Both the position numbers and the translations under genes were made by a program. Source: CAZFER01 sp964517495 (GTDB lineage: Bacteria; Hinthialibacterota; Hinthialibacteria; Hinthialibacterales; Hinthialibacteraceae). From it: a DNA stretch of 64,000 bases. Positions 27,623-37,940 of the stretch are shown here, piece by piece (within the stretch, counting starts at the first letter, position 1; each line of letters starts with the position of its first letter). The stretch is taken from the NCBI GenBank assembly GCA_964517495.1, contig CAZFER010000008.1:61722-125721 (forward strand), written 5' to 3'. The notes below the pieces were generated by a model, which was not told the DNA's origin, made no database searches, and was given only the letters and a program-made list of their open reading frames with translations.

Positions 27623-27660
27623 TTGTTTAAAAAAAGTATATATTTAAATAGGAACCTGCC

Positions 27661-29151
27661 ATGAAGTATGAAGAAAAATTTGTTTCGGTATCATTAACCT
27701 TCGATGATGTTTTACTGCTTCCCGGCTATTCGGAAGTCTTGCCGAATGATGTGGATATATCAACTTATTTTGCCAGGGATATAGATCTTTCTATTCCGCT
27801 CTGCTCTTCCGCTATGGATACAGTCACTACCTCTCGTCTTGCGATCGCTATTGCTCAAGAGGGAGGGATTGGTGTAATCCATCGCAATATGACAATCGAA
27901 CAGCAAGCGTCGGAAGTAGACCATGTCAAACGTTCTGAAAGCGGTATGATTATTAATCCCATTACCTTGGGACCTGACGCAACCATAGCCGAAGCGTTGA
28001 ATCTAATGGCTCGTTTCAGAATTTCCGGAATTCCTATAACCGAAAATGATTACTTGGTTGGTATTATCACCAACCGGGATTTGCGTTTTATCAGTGAAGG
28101 TTCAAAAAGCGGGGAAACTAAGCTAAAAGTCAAAGAATATATGACGAAGGAGAATTTAGTTACCGCTTCGATTGGAACCACGCTCGAGGATGCTGAGATT
28201 ATTTTACATAAAAACCGGATAGAAAAACTTCCAGTAGTGGATCAGGAAGGCAAACTAAAAGGTTTGATAACAGTAAAGGATATCGAGAAAAAACGCCGCT
28301 ATCCTCAAGCGGCAAAGGATAGATTGGGTAGGCTTCGAGTCGCAGGCGCGATAGGTGTGAGCGAAGTGGATACCCATGAACGAGCTGGCGCTCTATTAGA
28401 CAAGGGTGTTGATGCAGTAGTTATCGATACGGCTCATGGTTTTACCTCTGGTGTGGGCGATGCTGTTACGCGAGTTAAAAAGGAATACCCCCATGCAGTT
28501 GTGGTTGCGGGAAATGTGGCGACCAAGGATGGGGCAAAATTTTTGTGTGATAAAGGGGTGGATGCGATTAAGGTCGGCATGGGGCCTGGTTCGATTTGTA
28601 CCACCCGCGTGATAAGTGGGGCTGGGGTACCTCAAATAACAGCGGTTTTTGACTGCGCCAATGCCGTGGATGGATACAACGTTTCAATCATTGCAGATGG
28701 TGGGATTAAATACTCAGGTGATATTGTCAAAGCATTAGCTGCCGGGGCGAATGTGGTTATGATCGGCAGTTTGTTTGCTGGAACGGAAGAAGCGCCGGGC
28801 GAAACCATCATATATGAAGGACGAACCTTTAAATTGTACCGTGGTATGGGCTCGTTGGAGGCCATGCAAAAAGGTGGAAAAGACCGATATGGCCAGGGAA
28901 GCGTCACTGATGTGCAAAAACTGGTACCAGAAGGCATTGAAGGTAGAGTTCCTTATAAAGGCAGTCTTTCCGGCCATGTATTTCAATTGGTCGGTGGATT
29001 ACGTGCGGGGATGGGATATAGCGGGACCAAAAACATCAAGGAACTGCATGAAAAAGCACGATTTACTCAAGTCACTCAGGCGAGTTTAAAAGAAAGTCAT
29101 CCCCATGATATTTTCATCACCAAAGAAGCTCCAAACTATCGTCTGGGTTAA
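27661..29151 (+). CDS. guaB: Inosine-5'-monophosphate dehydrogenase
   Basis: Oxidises IMP to XMP with NAD+, the committing step of GMP synthesis. The 496 residues contain the N-terminal barrel start LTFDDVLLLPGYSEV, two CBS domains (about 95-210), the active-site loop GMGPGSICTTR with the catalytic Cys, and the flap YRGMGSLEAMQ. All key residues are present and the length is normal. There is no guaA alongside. It has a short leader and an AGGAA box. Confidence 0.97.
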   Translation: MKYEEKFVSVSLTFDDVLLLPGYSEVLPNDVDISTYFARDIDLSIPLCSSAMDTVTTSRLAIAIAQEGGIGVIHRNMTIEQQASEVDHVKRSESGMIINPITLGPDATIAEALNLMARFRISGIPITENDYLVGIITNRDLRFISEGSKSGETKLKVKEYMTKENLVTASIGTTLEDAEIILHKNRIEKLPVVDQEGKLKGLITVKDIEKKRRYPQAAKDRLGRLRVAGAIGVSEVDTHERAGALLDKGVDAVVIDTAHGFTSGVGDAVTRVKKEYPHAVVVAGNVATKDGAKFLCDKGVDAIKVGMGPGSICTTRVISGAGVPQITAVFDCANAVDGYNVSIIADGGIKYSGDIVKALAAGANVVMIGSLFAGTEEAPGETIIYEGRTFKLYRGMGSLEAMQKGGKDRYGQGSVTDVQKLVPEGIEGRVPYKGSLSGHVFQLVGGLRAGMGYSGTKNIKELHEKARFTQVTQASLKESHPHDIFITKEAPNYRLG

Positions 29152-29187
29152 GTTAAAGGATTTCCCCTGCTGGGATTTATCTAACAA

Positions 29188-30957
29188 TTATCCTGCCAGG
29201 GGGGTAATGTAGTGTACCGCTTCCTGGAATCGTTTGGATTGGATACAGGCCAACCCAAATGCTTGCCTGATCTCTTCGTCAGATGGATATAGATTCACCA
29301 GGGATTGTAATTTTTGATAGGCTTCATCCGCCATGCCTGCTGCCAGACAATCATGTCCATACTCCAACAGCAAATCTCTTTTTTTCGAACCATTCTCAAT
29401 ATATGGCTTGATGACGTCAACGGCTTGTTTGTTTTTCCCCAATCGGCGAAGCGATTGGGCGAGCAGGATTACCGTTTGGATTGGTTCATAGTTACGTTGT
29501 AGCAATAAACGGGCGAGTGATTCAGCTTCATCATAGTCACCACGGTCAAAGTGGGCCATGGCATACCAATAATGGAATTCCAGGTTGGTTTGATCGTTCG
29601 ACCACGCGGTTTTGAAATGCTGAAAAGCATCATGGTAAAATCCTTGCGAACGGTAAGCCAATCCCAGGGCAAAATCAACGTCATTATCCGTTCCTTGACG
29701 TTGAATATAATTTTTAAGGATTGAAATTCCGCGGTCGTATTCACTCGTACGGATTAACGCGATTCCCAAGCGTTTTAGTGTTTTTAATGAATGCGGTTTA
29801 CGATCTATAATTTGAAGCAAAAGGGGAATAGCTACTTTCCACCGTTCAGAATCAAAGGATAATCGAGCCAACTTGGTTAGAAGTGCAAAGTTAGCGGGTT
29901 GAATGTCTAATGCTTTTTTGTAGTTTAATATAGCTAGGTTTATTTTCTGGTTATTTTCATACGCTTGGGCAAGAAGGATTAACAGCTTGGGATCATCCGG
30001 CTTGCATTGACACGCTTTTTTATAGTTCTGAATGGCTTTGTCGCGCTCTTGTTTTTTCTCCCAACATTGGGCCAATAATGTGTAGATTTCTTCATTTTCA
30101 GGTTGATAGTCAGCAGCTTTATGTAATTGGGCAATGGCATCGTCAAGGTGTTCATTCACAAACAAATCGATGGCCAGCTCAATCAAGCGCTCCACTTCAG
30201 CCTGAAGGATACTGGGAGAAGTTTGGATGAGAGATTGAATAAAGGTTTGCAGAGAATGTACCCTATGTTCATAGGGCATGTTCTTCATTTTTTCTTTCAT
30301 TTGAATTTCGATACGGGCGCGTTGGGGACCCTCGACATACTGAAGGTATTTTTCGATGGATTTACGCAGACTGTTTTCTTCGTGGATTTCTTTGCTGCGC
30401 AGCCTGCAGAGGGAGTGAAAAAGCTCACGGGTTTTATCCCGTTGTGTTTGAAATGTCTGTAAATCCTTTCGCAGTTGGGTAATCAATTGGCGCACTTTGA
30501 TTTGTTCATTGGGCGAAAGTTGTTTCCGTTTTTGTTCTGTTTGAAATATTTCCAGTTCTTTTTGATATTGTTCAATACTCTTTTTTCGTTCTATCAGGCG
30601 TTGACAAAGTTCAAAAAAAGCATCCGCATATTTAAAGGTCGTGTATGAGAGCCGTTTGGTTTTTCGCTCGAGTTCAATGGCCCGCTTCAGTTCCAACATA
30701 TGGTTGGTTAAAGTTTTTGCGTCACCAGAATCAAGGGCTTGCTGAAATTGTTCAGCATAATCCTCACTGCCATCCCCTTTAAAGGAGAGACGGAGTTTCT
30801 GCCGGATTTCTTCCTGTGTGGACGTTTGACGCAGTTTTTGGATAATGCGGTAGGGAAGCGTCCGTTTTTTGGCTCCACCGGTTGAATGAGAAGATGGTGA
30901 AGATTGAGGGGTATCGTTTGGTTTGTTTTGGCTTTCGTTTGACATATCAGCACTCAT
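29188..30957 (-). CDS. TPR-repeat protein
   Basis: A 589-residue cytoplasmic protein without signal or membrane segments. The first 220 residues are charged and probably coiled coil (QKRKQLSPNEQIKVRQLI and similar). From about 255 on there are about ten TPR units, for example AIAQLHKAADYQPENEEIYT and AIQNYKKACQCKPDDPKLL. It starts inside the stop of the FapA-domain gene (ATGA overlap), so the two products are made together and may form one complex. TPR arrays bind partners; the partner is not evident. Confidence 0.8.
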   Translation of the reverse strand: MSADMSNESQNKPNDTPQSSPSSHSTGGAKKRTLPYRIIQKLRQTSTQEEIRQKLRLSFKGDGSEDYAEQFQQALDSGDAKTLTNHMLELKRAIELERKTKRLSYTTFKYADAFFELCQRLIERKKSIEQYQKELEIFQTEQKRKQLSPNEQIKVRQLITQLRKDLQTFQTQRDKTRELFHSLCRLRSKEIHEENSLRKSIEKYLQYVEGPQRARIEIQMKEKMKNMPYEHRVHSLQTFIQSLIQTSPSILQAEVERLIELAIDLFVNEHLDDAIAQLHKAADYQPENEEIYTLLAQCWEKKQERDKAIQNYKKACQCKPDDPKLLILLAQAYENNQKINLAILNYKKALDIQPANFALLTKLARLSFDSERWKVAIPLLLQIIDRKPHSLKTLKRLGIALIRTSEYDRGISILKNYIQRQGTDNDVDFALGLAYRSQGFYHDAFQHFKTAWSNDQTNLEFHYWYAMAHFDRGDYDEAESLARLLLQRNYEPIQTVILLAQSLRRLGKNKQAVDVIKPYIENGSKKRDLLLEYGHDCLAAGMADEAYQKLQSLVNLYPSDEEIRQAFGLACIQSKRFQEAVHYITPLAG

Positions 30958-32696
30958 TCGATTTCGTCCTCATCCTCAAAGATTCTATCCTGATAGGGCT
31001 TGATCTCTATTGTATCACCCACGAGCATTACGGTGGCCGGTCCGGTAGGTGTTTTAATATCGCGCGTATGGCCGAGGATATCAAATTCGGTTCCGGGATA
31101 GATTGTTTTACGCACCCGGACAGTGCGTAATTTTTCTGTTGCTTTACGAAGTTCGGTTTCTTTTTCGTCACGCTCCGCTTCTTTTGTGGTAAAAAGCTTT
31201 TTGGCTTTTTTGATTTGTATTTTGATTTTACCCTTCATTTCCTCTTGATGGGGAGTGAGTTTTTTCCCTTTTTTTTGGGCGTTTTCTATTGAATTCAAAG
31301 ATTTTTTGTAGAGTTCGATTTTCTGTTCGATGGTTGGCAGGATTTTGTTGATTTTCTCTATTTTAGCTTGGGTCAGGTAGATATCCCTTCCCAATCGAAT
31401 ATAAGTTTTTACCCCGATCTCCGAGCCAATCTGTTCCACACATACGTCATCGCCGGCATCGATAACACCGCCGAGAATTTCCGCTTCCCGGCCTTCGCCA
31501 TATAATCGGTTGCAGCGAATTTCAGAATGGATAATTGGGCCTTGAACGGTTACAGTTCCATTGCATTCAACACGCTTGGCATAATTGATAAATCGAGCGT
31601 TCACATTCTTATTGGCTTTAATTAAAGCGGATTCTTTTCCCTGAATCCCTCCTTCAAGAAAAGCGCTGTTGCCGGATTTTATTTTAGCACCTTCAACAGT
31701 CCCTTTTACGATAATATCTTTTGGTGATTCAATGATAAAATCGGAAAGAACATCTTTTTGTACGGTAACAGCAACCGAAGCGTGAACATTGCCGGTGGTA
31801 AAATCAACATTTTTTTGAATATCCAATGTCGGAACAATAATGATTTTCTCATTTTCCTTATACAAACACCCATCCACGGCAGAAACCAGGGAAAGGCCAT
31901 CAGGGGATGTTTGAGTATTGGGGATAGTAGGAAAGGGAATATCCACACCGTTGATGCATGGGATCGGTTCTCCAAACACATCAATACCTGGCGTCCCGGG
32001 TGTGGGGGGTTCCTTTTTAAATATAACCTGTCCTTGGGAAATATCCACAATGCGGTTGATTTCCTTGTAATCCGCTCGGTCGGTTTCGTCGATGGTGGGT
32101 TTGCCGGTTAACTGATCCAGTCCAATGCAATCTTCCAGTGTGGCATCCGTACCCGCATGAGGATCCGAACCCACCGCCACTTTCTGAGGGATTCCCGGTT
32201 TATCCAAAAGCCGTTGCAACTTGGCTGAATCAATCTCAACAACAATCCCCAGCTTTTGCAAAGCGGAATGAAGGCTTTGAGCATCCCACATATGAGCAAA
32301 ATTGTGGGGGATTTTAGCGTTTAAGGCCATTTTGTCATTGCTGACGGTGATTTCCGGCCCCAATTCAAGAACCGCTTGCTTCAAGAAAGGAGGAATGGGT
32401 TGATCCGGGGGAGCATCAATGTCAGCAGTGTTGATTTCTCCCGTTTTAAGCGCCAGTTGGAACACATTGTCCAATGCTTCAATCAGGGATGTCAGGGTAG
32501 TCTGGCTGCGCTCGGGAGGGAGGTTTTTCGTCCATTGCTCCAATTGTTGTAATAAGGGAAGGGTTTTTTGGAGCTGATCAACGAGTGAAGAAGCACGTTG
32601 TTTCCTGGATAGATTTTCAATACACGATTCGACCCCCTCTAAAAGCTGAGAGGCGATTTTTGTGAATTGATTTTGAATATCCTCTTTGTTTGCCAT
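30954..32696 (-). CDS. FapA (DUF342) domain protein
   Basis: A 580-residue cytoplasmic protein. The N-terminal 150 residues are helical; the central part (about 215-450) is the FapA domain, with DISQGQVIFKKEPPTPGTPGIDVFGEPIP and the later polymer-like beta-helix (VKGTVEGAKIKSGNSAFLEGGI). A coiled coil (455-540) and a short C-terminal tail follow. FapA proteins often accompany polar flagellar, chemotaxis or surface-motility genes, yet none are here. It is coupled to the downstream TPR gene by a 4-bp overlap. Confidence 0.85.
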   Translation of the reverse strand: MANKEDIQNQFTKIASQLLEGVESCIENLSRKQRASSLVDQLQKTLPLLQQLEQWTKNLPPERSQTTLTSLIEALDNVFQLALKTGEINTADIDAPPDQPIPPFLKQAVLELGPEITVSNDKMALNAKIPHNFAHMWDAQSLHSALQKLGIVVEIDSAKLQRLLDKPGIPQKVAVGSDPHAGTDATLEDCIGLDQLTGKPTIDETDRADYKEINRIVDISQGQVIFKKEPPTPGTPGIDVFGEPIPCINGVDIPFPTIPNTQTSPDGLSLVSAVDGCLYKENEKIIIVPTLDIQKNVDFTTGNVHASVAVTVQKDVLSDFIIESPKDIIVKGTVEGAKIKSGNSAFLEGGIQGKESALIKANKNVNARFINYAKRVECNGTVTVQGPIIHSEIRCNRLYGEGREAEILGGVIDAGDDVCVEQIGSEIGVKTYIRLGRDIYLTQAKIEKINKILPTIEQKIELYKKSLNSIENAQKKGKKLTPHQEEMKGKIKIQIKKAKKLFTTKEAERDEKETELRKATEKLRTVRVRKTIYPGTEFDILGHTRDIKTPTGPATVMLVGDTIEIKPYQDRIFEDEDEIE

Positions 32697-32786
32697 CTCT
32701 TAAAGTGGTTAATAGTTTTTTTAGAATGCACCTGCATGGGCGACAATTCCATACGAGGCAATCCAGTCAGAATTGCCCCATATTTA

Positions 32787-34634
32787 CTATATAATTTGAC
32801 TTTGAAACTGCTCCCTTAACGTATTTAAAGTTTTGGCTTGAGTTGGGCAGGAAAGCTCCAATCGATGGTTTCCAAACGACCATGATGTACTGATTATATC
32901 TTCCTTGATTTTAGCCTCTGCATTTTTAATCGATATAGTTGGATCGTTTTTGGATGCGATTTGGATTGCAAAAGCGAAATAGGCTTTTTCAAGGGTAGTA
33001 AAATTAATCGCCTTTTCCTCACCTTGCCATGCGATGGCGTCGATCCACGTGTTGTTTACATCAGAACCACTTTCCCACTGAAAGTTTGATTTGTCGAATT
33101 GATTGCCAAGAGGTTTGATTCGCAATTGAATATTACGATCGCTGAGGATATAAGCATCATTCGGTGAAGATGGGGTTCTAATCCTGAGTGCGTCAATCGA
33201 ACCGCCAAATTCAAAGCGCAGGCGCAGATCACTTGCTTTAATGGTCGCGTTTTTCACTTTATCAAGACTGATATGGGTATCCCCATAGTTAGTGGCAAAA
33301 CAAATCGTGCATAAGGCCTGACATTGGGAGTGGCAGATAAAGGGTATGGCAGAGGAATAGTCATAATGATCGTGCAAAAATCGAATACGCATATATGCCG
33401 GTTTATCCTGGGTACCCCAATAAGCAACCAGTGGGCGGCGTTGGTTCCACAAATCAGCATGATTGACGGTGCCCAGTGTATACTGAGGGTGAAGATACGT
33501 GCTTCCAATGGTCGGTTTGGGATCACCCTGGATAAATGTTTCCGTCACCGTGCGTGGTTTTAATTTCGCATAATAAGAAACATATTTATCCGGGCAATTA
33601 ATTTGCAAACGGCAATGTTCAATTCCCAAAGGCAGGGGATCTTCTTTGATGATCAAGCCTTGATTTCCGGTTGCCGCTTCCAAAAAGGCGCGATATCCTT
33701 CCCGATCTTTGAAATTCGTCGCATAACAGCGGCTATGAGGGCCAGCCCACTGTCCGGTCGGTGGGTGAAAACGCACCGCGGCGTGCTTCCAGGCTAAATC
33801 ATGTATATCATTGATCAATTCGATATCATCCTGATCCTGTACATGCATAAGCATGCGGGATAGCTCCGCTAACGCCACAATGGTATAAGTGGGGCTGTTG
33901 TATTCATTAAAGGAGCCTTGATCGAGAATATGCTTGTGCAGCCGTTTTAACCTATCTTTGGCATAGTCATGAATATGATCCACCTTTAGTTGTTCACCAG
34001 TTATCAGGGTAACATAGGTGCCCATAATGGCGATGTTGGTATAACCCAGGCCAACGTTTCGGCGCTTGATGGATTCAGCGGCATGAATAATGGAGGTGCG
34101 GATTTTCTCGACCAGCTCCTTATCCAAACGATGACGGTGATCGACCCAGGCCGCCAGTAGTTGAACCCCACAAAAATCCGCCCAGTTCCAATCCGGAGGT
34201 GACATTTTGTCAAGCGGTTCTTCATAGTACCACGACCAGATGCCGTAGGTTCGGCTGTCCGGATTCTGGTCCTGCAGGTCGATCACACGGTCCAAAATCG
34301 CTCGTGCCCGGTCGAGGCGCTTATCATCACCGGAATCAAGCAACGCGACAGCATAGGTCAGTGATGTTCGTGTTGGATGAACTGTCCCCGCTTTGAGGGT
34401 GGTATGGTAACCGACTTTTGAAATGGTGGAGGTCACCATTTTTTCGTCGGGATCATACCGTGAATCCATCCGTTCCAATGCGCGCTCCAGGGAGCTGAGC
34501 CGTTCCTGGGATAGAGGTGTATTTGACGTATCCTCAGAAGCACCAGCGAAAGCGGGTAAGCCCCATTCCAGGGCTGGCAGCGCGGAAGCACTGCCAGCGA
34601 GGAATAGGCGTCGATTAAAGGTTTGATTATTCAT
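32787..34634 (-). CDS. Secreted (alpha/alpha)-toroid protein, heparinase-like
   Basis: A protein of 615 residues from the ATG at 34634; an ATG at 34661 lies inside the preceding gene. The leader NNQTFNRRLFLAGSASA looks like a Tat signal with NRR, though the second Arg pair is not perfect. The N-terminal two-thirds are helical with YGIWSWYYEEPLDKMSPPDWNWADFCG and NVGLGYTNIAIMG, resembling (alpha/alpha) barrels of polysaccharide lyases and unsaturated glycuronyl hydrolases. The C-terminal third is beta-rich. The catalytic residues cannot be named. It follows the ThuA-like gene by 5 bp, an apparent operon for carbohydrate breakdown. Confidence 0.6.
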   Translation of the reverse strand: MNNQTFNRRLFLAGSASALPALEWGLPAFAGASEDTSNTPLSQERLSSLERALERMDSRYDPDEKMVTSTISKVGYHTTLKAGTVHPTRTSLTYAVALLDSGDDKRLDRARAILDRVIDLQDQNPDSRTYGIWSWYYEEPLDKMSPPDWNWADFCGVQLLAAWVDHRHRLDKELVEKIRTSIIHAAESIKRRNVGLGYTNIAIMGTYVTLITGEQLKVDHIHDYAKDRLKRLHKHILDQGSFNEYNSPTYTIVALAELSRMLMHVQDQDDIELINDIHDLAWKHAAVRFHPPTGQWAGPHSRCYATNFKDREGYRAFLEAATGNQGLIIKEDPLPLGIEHCRLQINCPDKYVSYYAKLKPRTVTETFIQGDPKPTIGSTYLHPQYTLGTVNHADLWNQRRPLVAYWGTQDKPAYMRIRFLHDHYDYSSAIPFICHSQCQALCTICFATNYGDTHISLDKVKNATIKASDLRLRFEFGGSIDALRIRTPSSPNDAYILSDRNIQLRIKPLGNQFDKSNFQWESGSDVNNTWIDAIAWQGEEKAINFTTLEKAYFAFAIQIASKNDPTISIKNAEAKIKEDIISTSWSFGNHRLELSCPTQAKTLNTLREQFQSQII

Positions 34635-34639
34635 TTTAC

Positions 34640-35383
34640 TTAGCGTCGGCACGCGGCCCATTCAATGGATTGCACCAGGATTTTTTGGTATTCAGGTGGT
34701 TTACAGGCAGCCGCATCATGTCCCAGGGCAAAATAGACACACCGGGCATTGTGAACATAATGTGTAGCCAGCATGGGTTCCGCAACGGTGTGGCCAAAGC
34801 GTTCTTCGTCAGCGGTCATAATGATATTCATATCAGGCCGCATTAATAAGTTATAGTAAAGCTCATCGGTAGTGGTAAATGGTTTAACGCCTTCCAGGAT
34901 GGGGTGGGCTTCATCACGTATATCCACACTGAATTCATGATAGGGGCCGTGGGTTGATTTTCCTGAAACCCACATGGCGCCTAAGATATCGATGGAATCA
35001 CGCCAATTTTGCATGTAGGCTACGGCGAAATGGTTGGCAACCAATCCCCCGCCATCCTTAAGGAACTGAATGATTCCTTCTTTCACAAAATCGGGTGGAT
35101 TTCCATCTTCCACCTTCACTCGATTGATGCACAGCACATCATATTTTTTCAAATTTTCATAGCGAAGTGCTTCGAGGTCTTCCGTTGCGGTGATTTTGAC
35201 GGTTGGATAGTTTTCTTTAATATCTTCCAACGCGTCCACCAGGTTATCATCCCGGTGCATTCCAAATCCCATCATCAGGCATTTGACCGGTTCCTTCTCA
35301 TCCGCGGCATTGCTGGCGGGAAAAAGAAGCGAGAGGCCTAAAAATCCGGTTAATACATAAAACAATAGTGTTCTGCGTTTCAT
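34640..35383 (-). CDS. Secreted ThuA-like protein
   Basis: A 247-residue exported protein with a signal peptide (ends PASNA). It has a flavodoxin-like ThuA fold with the family landmarks DGGGLVANHFA, HGPYHEFSVDIRDEAHPILEGV and the C-terminal ALGHDAAACKPPEYQK. ThuA-like proteins act in disaccharide and sugar metabolism; close relatives in environmental bacteria are often next to sugar dehydrogenases or sulfatases. I chose the second ATG (35383) because AAGGAG is 10 nt upstream of it and only 1 nt from the first ATG. Its stop is 5 bp before the next start. Confidence 0.85.
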   Translation of the reverse strand: MKRRTLLFYVLTGFLGLSLLFPASNAADEKEPVKCLMMGFGMHRDDNLVDALEDIKENYPTVKITATEDLEALRYENLKKYDVLCINRVKVEDGNPPDFVKEGIIQFLKDGGGLVANHFAVAYMQNWRDSIDILGAMWVSGKSTHGPYHEFSVDIRDEAHPILEGVKPFTTTDELYYNLLMRPDMNIIMTADEERFGHTVAEPMLATHYVHNARCVYFALGHDAAACKPPEYQKILVQSIEWAACRR

Positions 35384-35705
35384 ATTTTCCATTCTCCTTC
35401 AAGTTTATTAAATTGGCATATGGGTATTGTGAGGATTTCTGTTGAATAAGCAAGGGAAAAGCCCTTGGTTTATATCCGAATAAATTCGTAGGATGGGTCA
35501 CGTTTTCCGACCCATCAATGCACTTCTATTTTAACATGAAGAAAACTCGATGGGTTAAACAACGCAACCCATCCACCTTGCAGGATTTACGGAGGGTGGG
35601 TATCTTCCCCGCAAGCGGATGTGGTAAGACATGTGGACTTGATGGTTTATTGAACGAACAAAAATAAATGTATTTACGTTTGTAAAGACATAATATCTTT
35701 AGACT
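35384..35705. other. 322-bp intergenic region
   Basis: Spacer between the ThuA-like gene and the pseudopilin gene. It contains the two ATGGGT hairpins listed separately. The rest shows no coding frame with a ribosome binding site and no recognised RNA. Confidence 0.6.
35492..35573. repeat. Pair of ATGGGT...ACCCAT palindromes
   Basis: Two adjacent hairpins: GATGGGTC / GACCCATC (35492-35516) and GATGGGTT / AACCCATC (35549-35573), with loops of 9 nt. Each has an 8-bp perfect stem. The GGATGGGT...CAACGCAACCCATCC look is that of widespread REP-like elements. No transposase gene is in the window. Confidence 0.7.
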
Positions 35706-36278
35706 TCAATCAACCACCCATCTCCCATCAATCTGAATCCGCCCTGAATTATACTGCCCTCCCATACGAATGATATCGCCTGAACTTCTTAGGCCATTGC
35801 TGAGGTCGAATTGGCGAATTCTGGTCCCAAAGGGGAATTGATCATTTCGTTGCACTTCCTCTTCCAGGTCAGGGCCGGTTGATATAATGATGAAGGCCTG
35901 CGCCGGCCATTGAACATCAGGCTTATTGGCGTTGCCTGATCCATATTCAAAGGTTGGATTTCGCTCTTCGTTCATGATAGCGTTCGAAGGGAATGGATCC
36001 TGTGGGAGAGAGGACATATACGGCGTGGGCGAGGTTAAGCGAAAGAATCCCCGTTGGGATTGGGATGTCGGCCAGTCGTGATCTTCCACGTAACTGTTCC
36101 AGTCCAGGAAATATTGCTCCAAGGCCGTATTAACGCTTTTCATGTCCGCCTGCACCCGGGCGACCTTGGCACGTAACTGGGCATTTAAAAAATTGGGTAC
36201 AGCGATAGCGGCCAAAATACCGATTATGGCCACAACGATAAGCAGCTCAATAAGGGTGAATCCTCGATGATGGGTCAT
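35706..36278 (-). CDS. Type II secretion/type IV pseudopilin
   Basis: A 190-residue prepilin-like protein. The class III leader is plain: HHRG|FTLIELLIVVAIIGILAAIAVPNFLNAQ, with cleavage after Gly and the conserved Glu at +5. The remainder resembles GspG-type pseudopilins, with a helix ALEQYFLDWNSY and a C-terminal beta sheet. Such solitary pseudopilins are numerous in some candidate phyla and planctomycetes. No secretion ATPase or platform gene is near. Confidence 0.88.
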   Translation of the reverse strand: MTHHRGFTLIELLIVVAIIGILAAIAVPNFLNAQLRAKVARVQADMKSVNTALEQYFLDWNSYVEDHDWPTSQSQRGFFRLTSPTPYMSSLPQDPFPSNAIMNEERNPTFEYGSGNANKPDVQWPAQAFIIISTGPDLEEEVQRNDQFPFGTRIRQFDLSNGLRSSGDIIRMGGQYNSGRIQIDGRWVVD

Positions 36279-36308
36279 GAATGGTGTCCTTTTCCAATCG
36301 AACTGGAT

Positions 36309-37835
36309 TTAATCAATTTGTATTAAGCGTGGTGAAAAATCATAGGTCTCCCCGGGTTTTAGTTCCATCGCAATTGACCATGACCGATAACCTTTCTCAA
36401 TGGGAACAATAACTATTTCCGCCCAACCAGCCCTAATGTTGTTTATCTCCAGCGGGGTTTGCCCCACTTTCAACTGACGTACATGAGCATTGGCGGTTAT
36501 ATCACCTGTATCAAACATAAGCGTAACATATCCACGGTCAGAAGTAATCCCTGAGTTATCAACAATAATAGGAAAACTTAGGATTAAATGGGTGCAGATC
36601 ACCAATACAGCGGTAAAGCGGAATAAGGATGGTTTCAAACAACGGGCGGCAGCGTATATGGCGAAGAGGTTTAGTGGGATAGCCATACTGGCAAACAGGT
36701 CCCAATCGCGAGGGGGAACAGCCATCACAGTGGAATAATACCAATCCAGATCACGCAGTTGATTGTAGAAAATGATGGTCCACACCATCGTCCAGACACA
36801 AAAGTTAAACAAAAAAACCAACCACCTGTTTTGAAAAGTGATTCGGCGGAAGAAAAGCGAGAAATAAAGAAGAAACACCAATCCAAAAGGGGCCAGCCAA
36901 AAATGGAACAAAGTTTTGTCAAATAAATGATCCCATGAAAAGAACATGTAAAGATACGCGCCATGATCATATGGTTCACGAAAGGGAGCCACGTGCTCCA
37001 GCAAAGGCTCCGCACGCAGGCCAAAGAAGGCACGCAGGGTAAACAGAATCAACCAGGGCAGACAAATCGGCCACCAGGGCTTCATGAATTGCCGCCATAA
37101 ATCGGGCGCATAACGTAAGTAAAGGGGGAGCGCGATAAGGAAGGCAAACCGATAAAATTGAAATTCTCGATGCAAGACAATTACAAATATAAAAAGCATG
37201 AAAATGATGCTCAACTGTTTCAGTTCGGCGTGGGATAATTGAAACGGTTGGCCATCCCGGCGTTGCATGAGCAGTGGGATCAACAGCAACGCGGGGAAGT
37301 AAAACACTCCGCTGGTATGAAAACCCGCCGATAAGGCCATCGCGGCACTCGGCCACACAGGATTTAACCCCTCATAAATGGATTTCCAGGCCAAATAGGC
37401 ACATAGCATCAAAAAGGCGCACAACCAGGAATAAAACTCGATATGGCCACAGAAAATCTGGAAAAGCAGCGTACTGGAAGGGAACAAAATAAAGACGATC
37501 GTCTCGATTCGATCCCTGCCAGTTTTCTGAGCAAGATGATACAGGGCTGCAAAAAAAAGCAATCCAGCCAGGCAGGAGGAAATGGCAATTATATCCTCCA
37601 CCCACCAGCTGGTCAGGGGCTGAAGGGTAAAAAACATGGCGCGATAAAGCAACAACGATAAAGTGGAGCGGGAAAGGGTGACGGGGAACGCTTTCTCACC
37701 CACGGTTTGCTTGCAGCAAAACAGTCCATCCCCAATGGTCAAATTCCACGAACGCAAGGTCCACAAGAGGAAAAAGAGCGCCGTCAAACCAATTACGCCA
37801 ATAATGTATCGATACAATTTCTTCTCAATAGCCAT
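36309..37835 (-). CDS. Multi-spanning membrane protein, GT-C-like
   Basis: A 508-residue protein with about twelve hydrophobic segments and a soluble C-terminal tail of about 75 residues. The first loop has the short segment NLTIGDGLFCCKQTVGE with acidic residues where GT-C transferases have their catalytic Asp, and CGHIEFYSWL occurs near residue 130. I cannot identify a defined family. It is 30 bp upstream of the pseudopilin gene on the same strand. Confidence 0.6.
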   Translation of the reverse strand: MAIEKKLYRYIIGVIGLTALFFLLWTLRSWNLTIGDGLFCCKQTVGEKAFPVTLSRSTLSLLLYRAMFFTLQPLTSWWVEDIIAISSCLAGLLFFAALYHLAQKTGRDRIETIVFILFPSSTLLFQIFCGHIEFYSWLCAFLMLCAYLAWKSIYEGLNPVWPSAAMALSAGFHTSGVFYFPALLLIPLLMQRRDGQPFQLSHAELKQLSIIFMLFIFVIVLHREFQFYRFAFLIALPLYLRYAPDLWRQFMKPWWPICLPWLILFTLRAFFGLRAEPLLEHVAPFREPYDHGAYLYMFFSWDHLFDKTLFHFWLAPFGLVFLLYFSLFFRRITFQNRWLVFLFNFCVWTMVWTIIFYNQLRDLDWYYSTVMAVPPRDWDLFASMAIPLNLFAIYAAARCLKPSLFRFTAVLVICTHLILSFPIIVDNSGITSDRGYVTLMFDTGDITANAHVRQLKVGQTPLEINNIRAGWAEIVIVPIEKGYRSWSIAMELKPGETYDFSPRLIQID

Positions 37836-37940
37836 TTTACAATCGATTCGAAATATAGAGTGTTTCAGGAATTATAATGGATAATGAGTGAATTTCCTCA
37901 GGGGCATGCTTGGAGAAAATTAGTTGTAACATGCCAGCCT

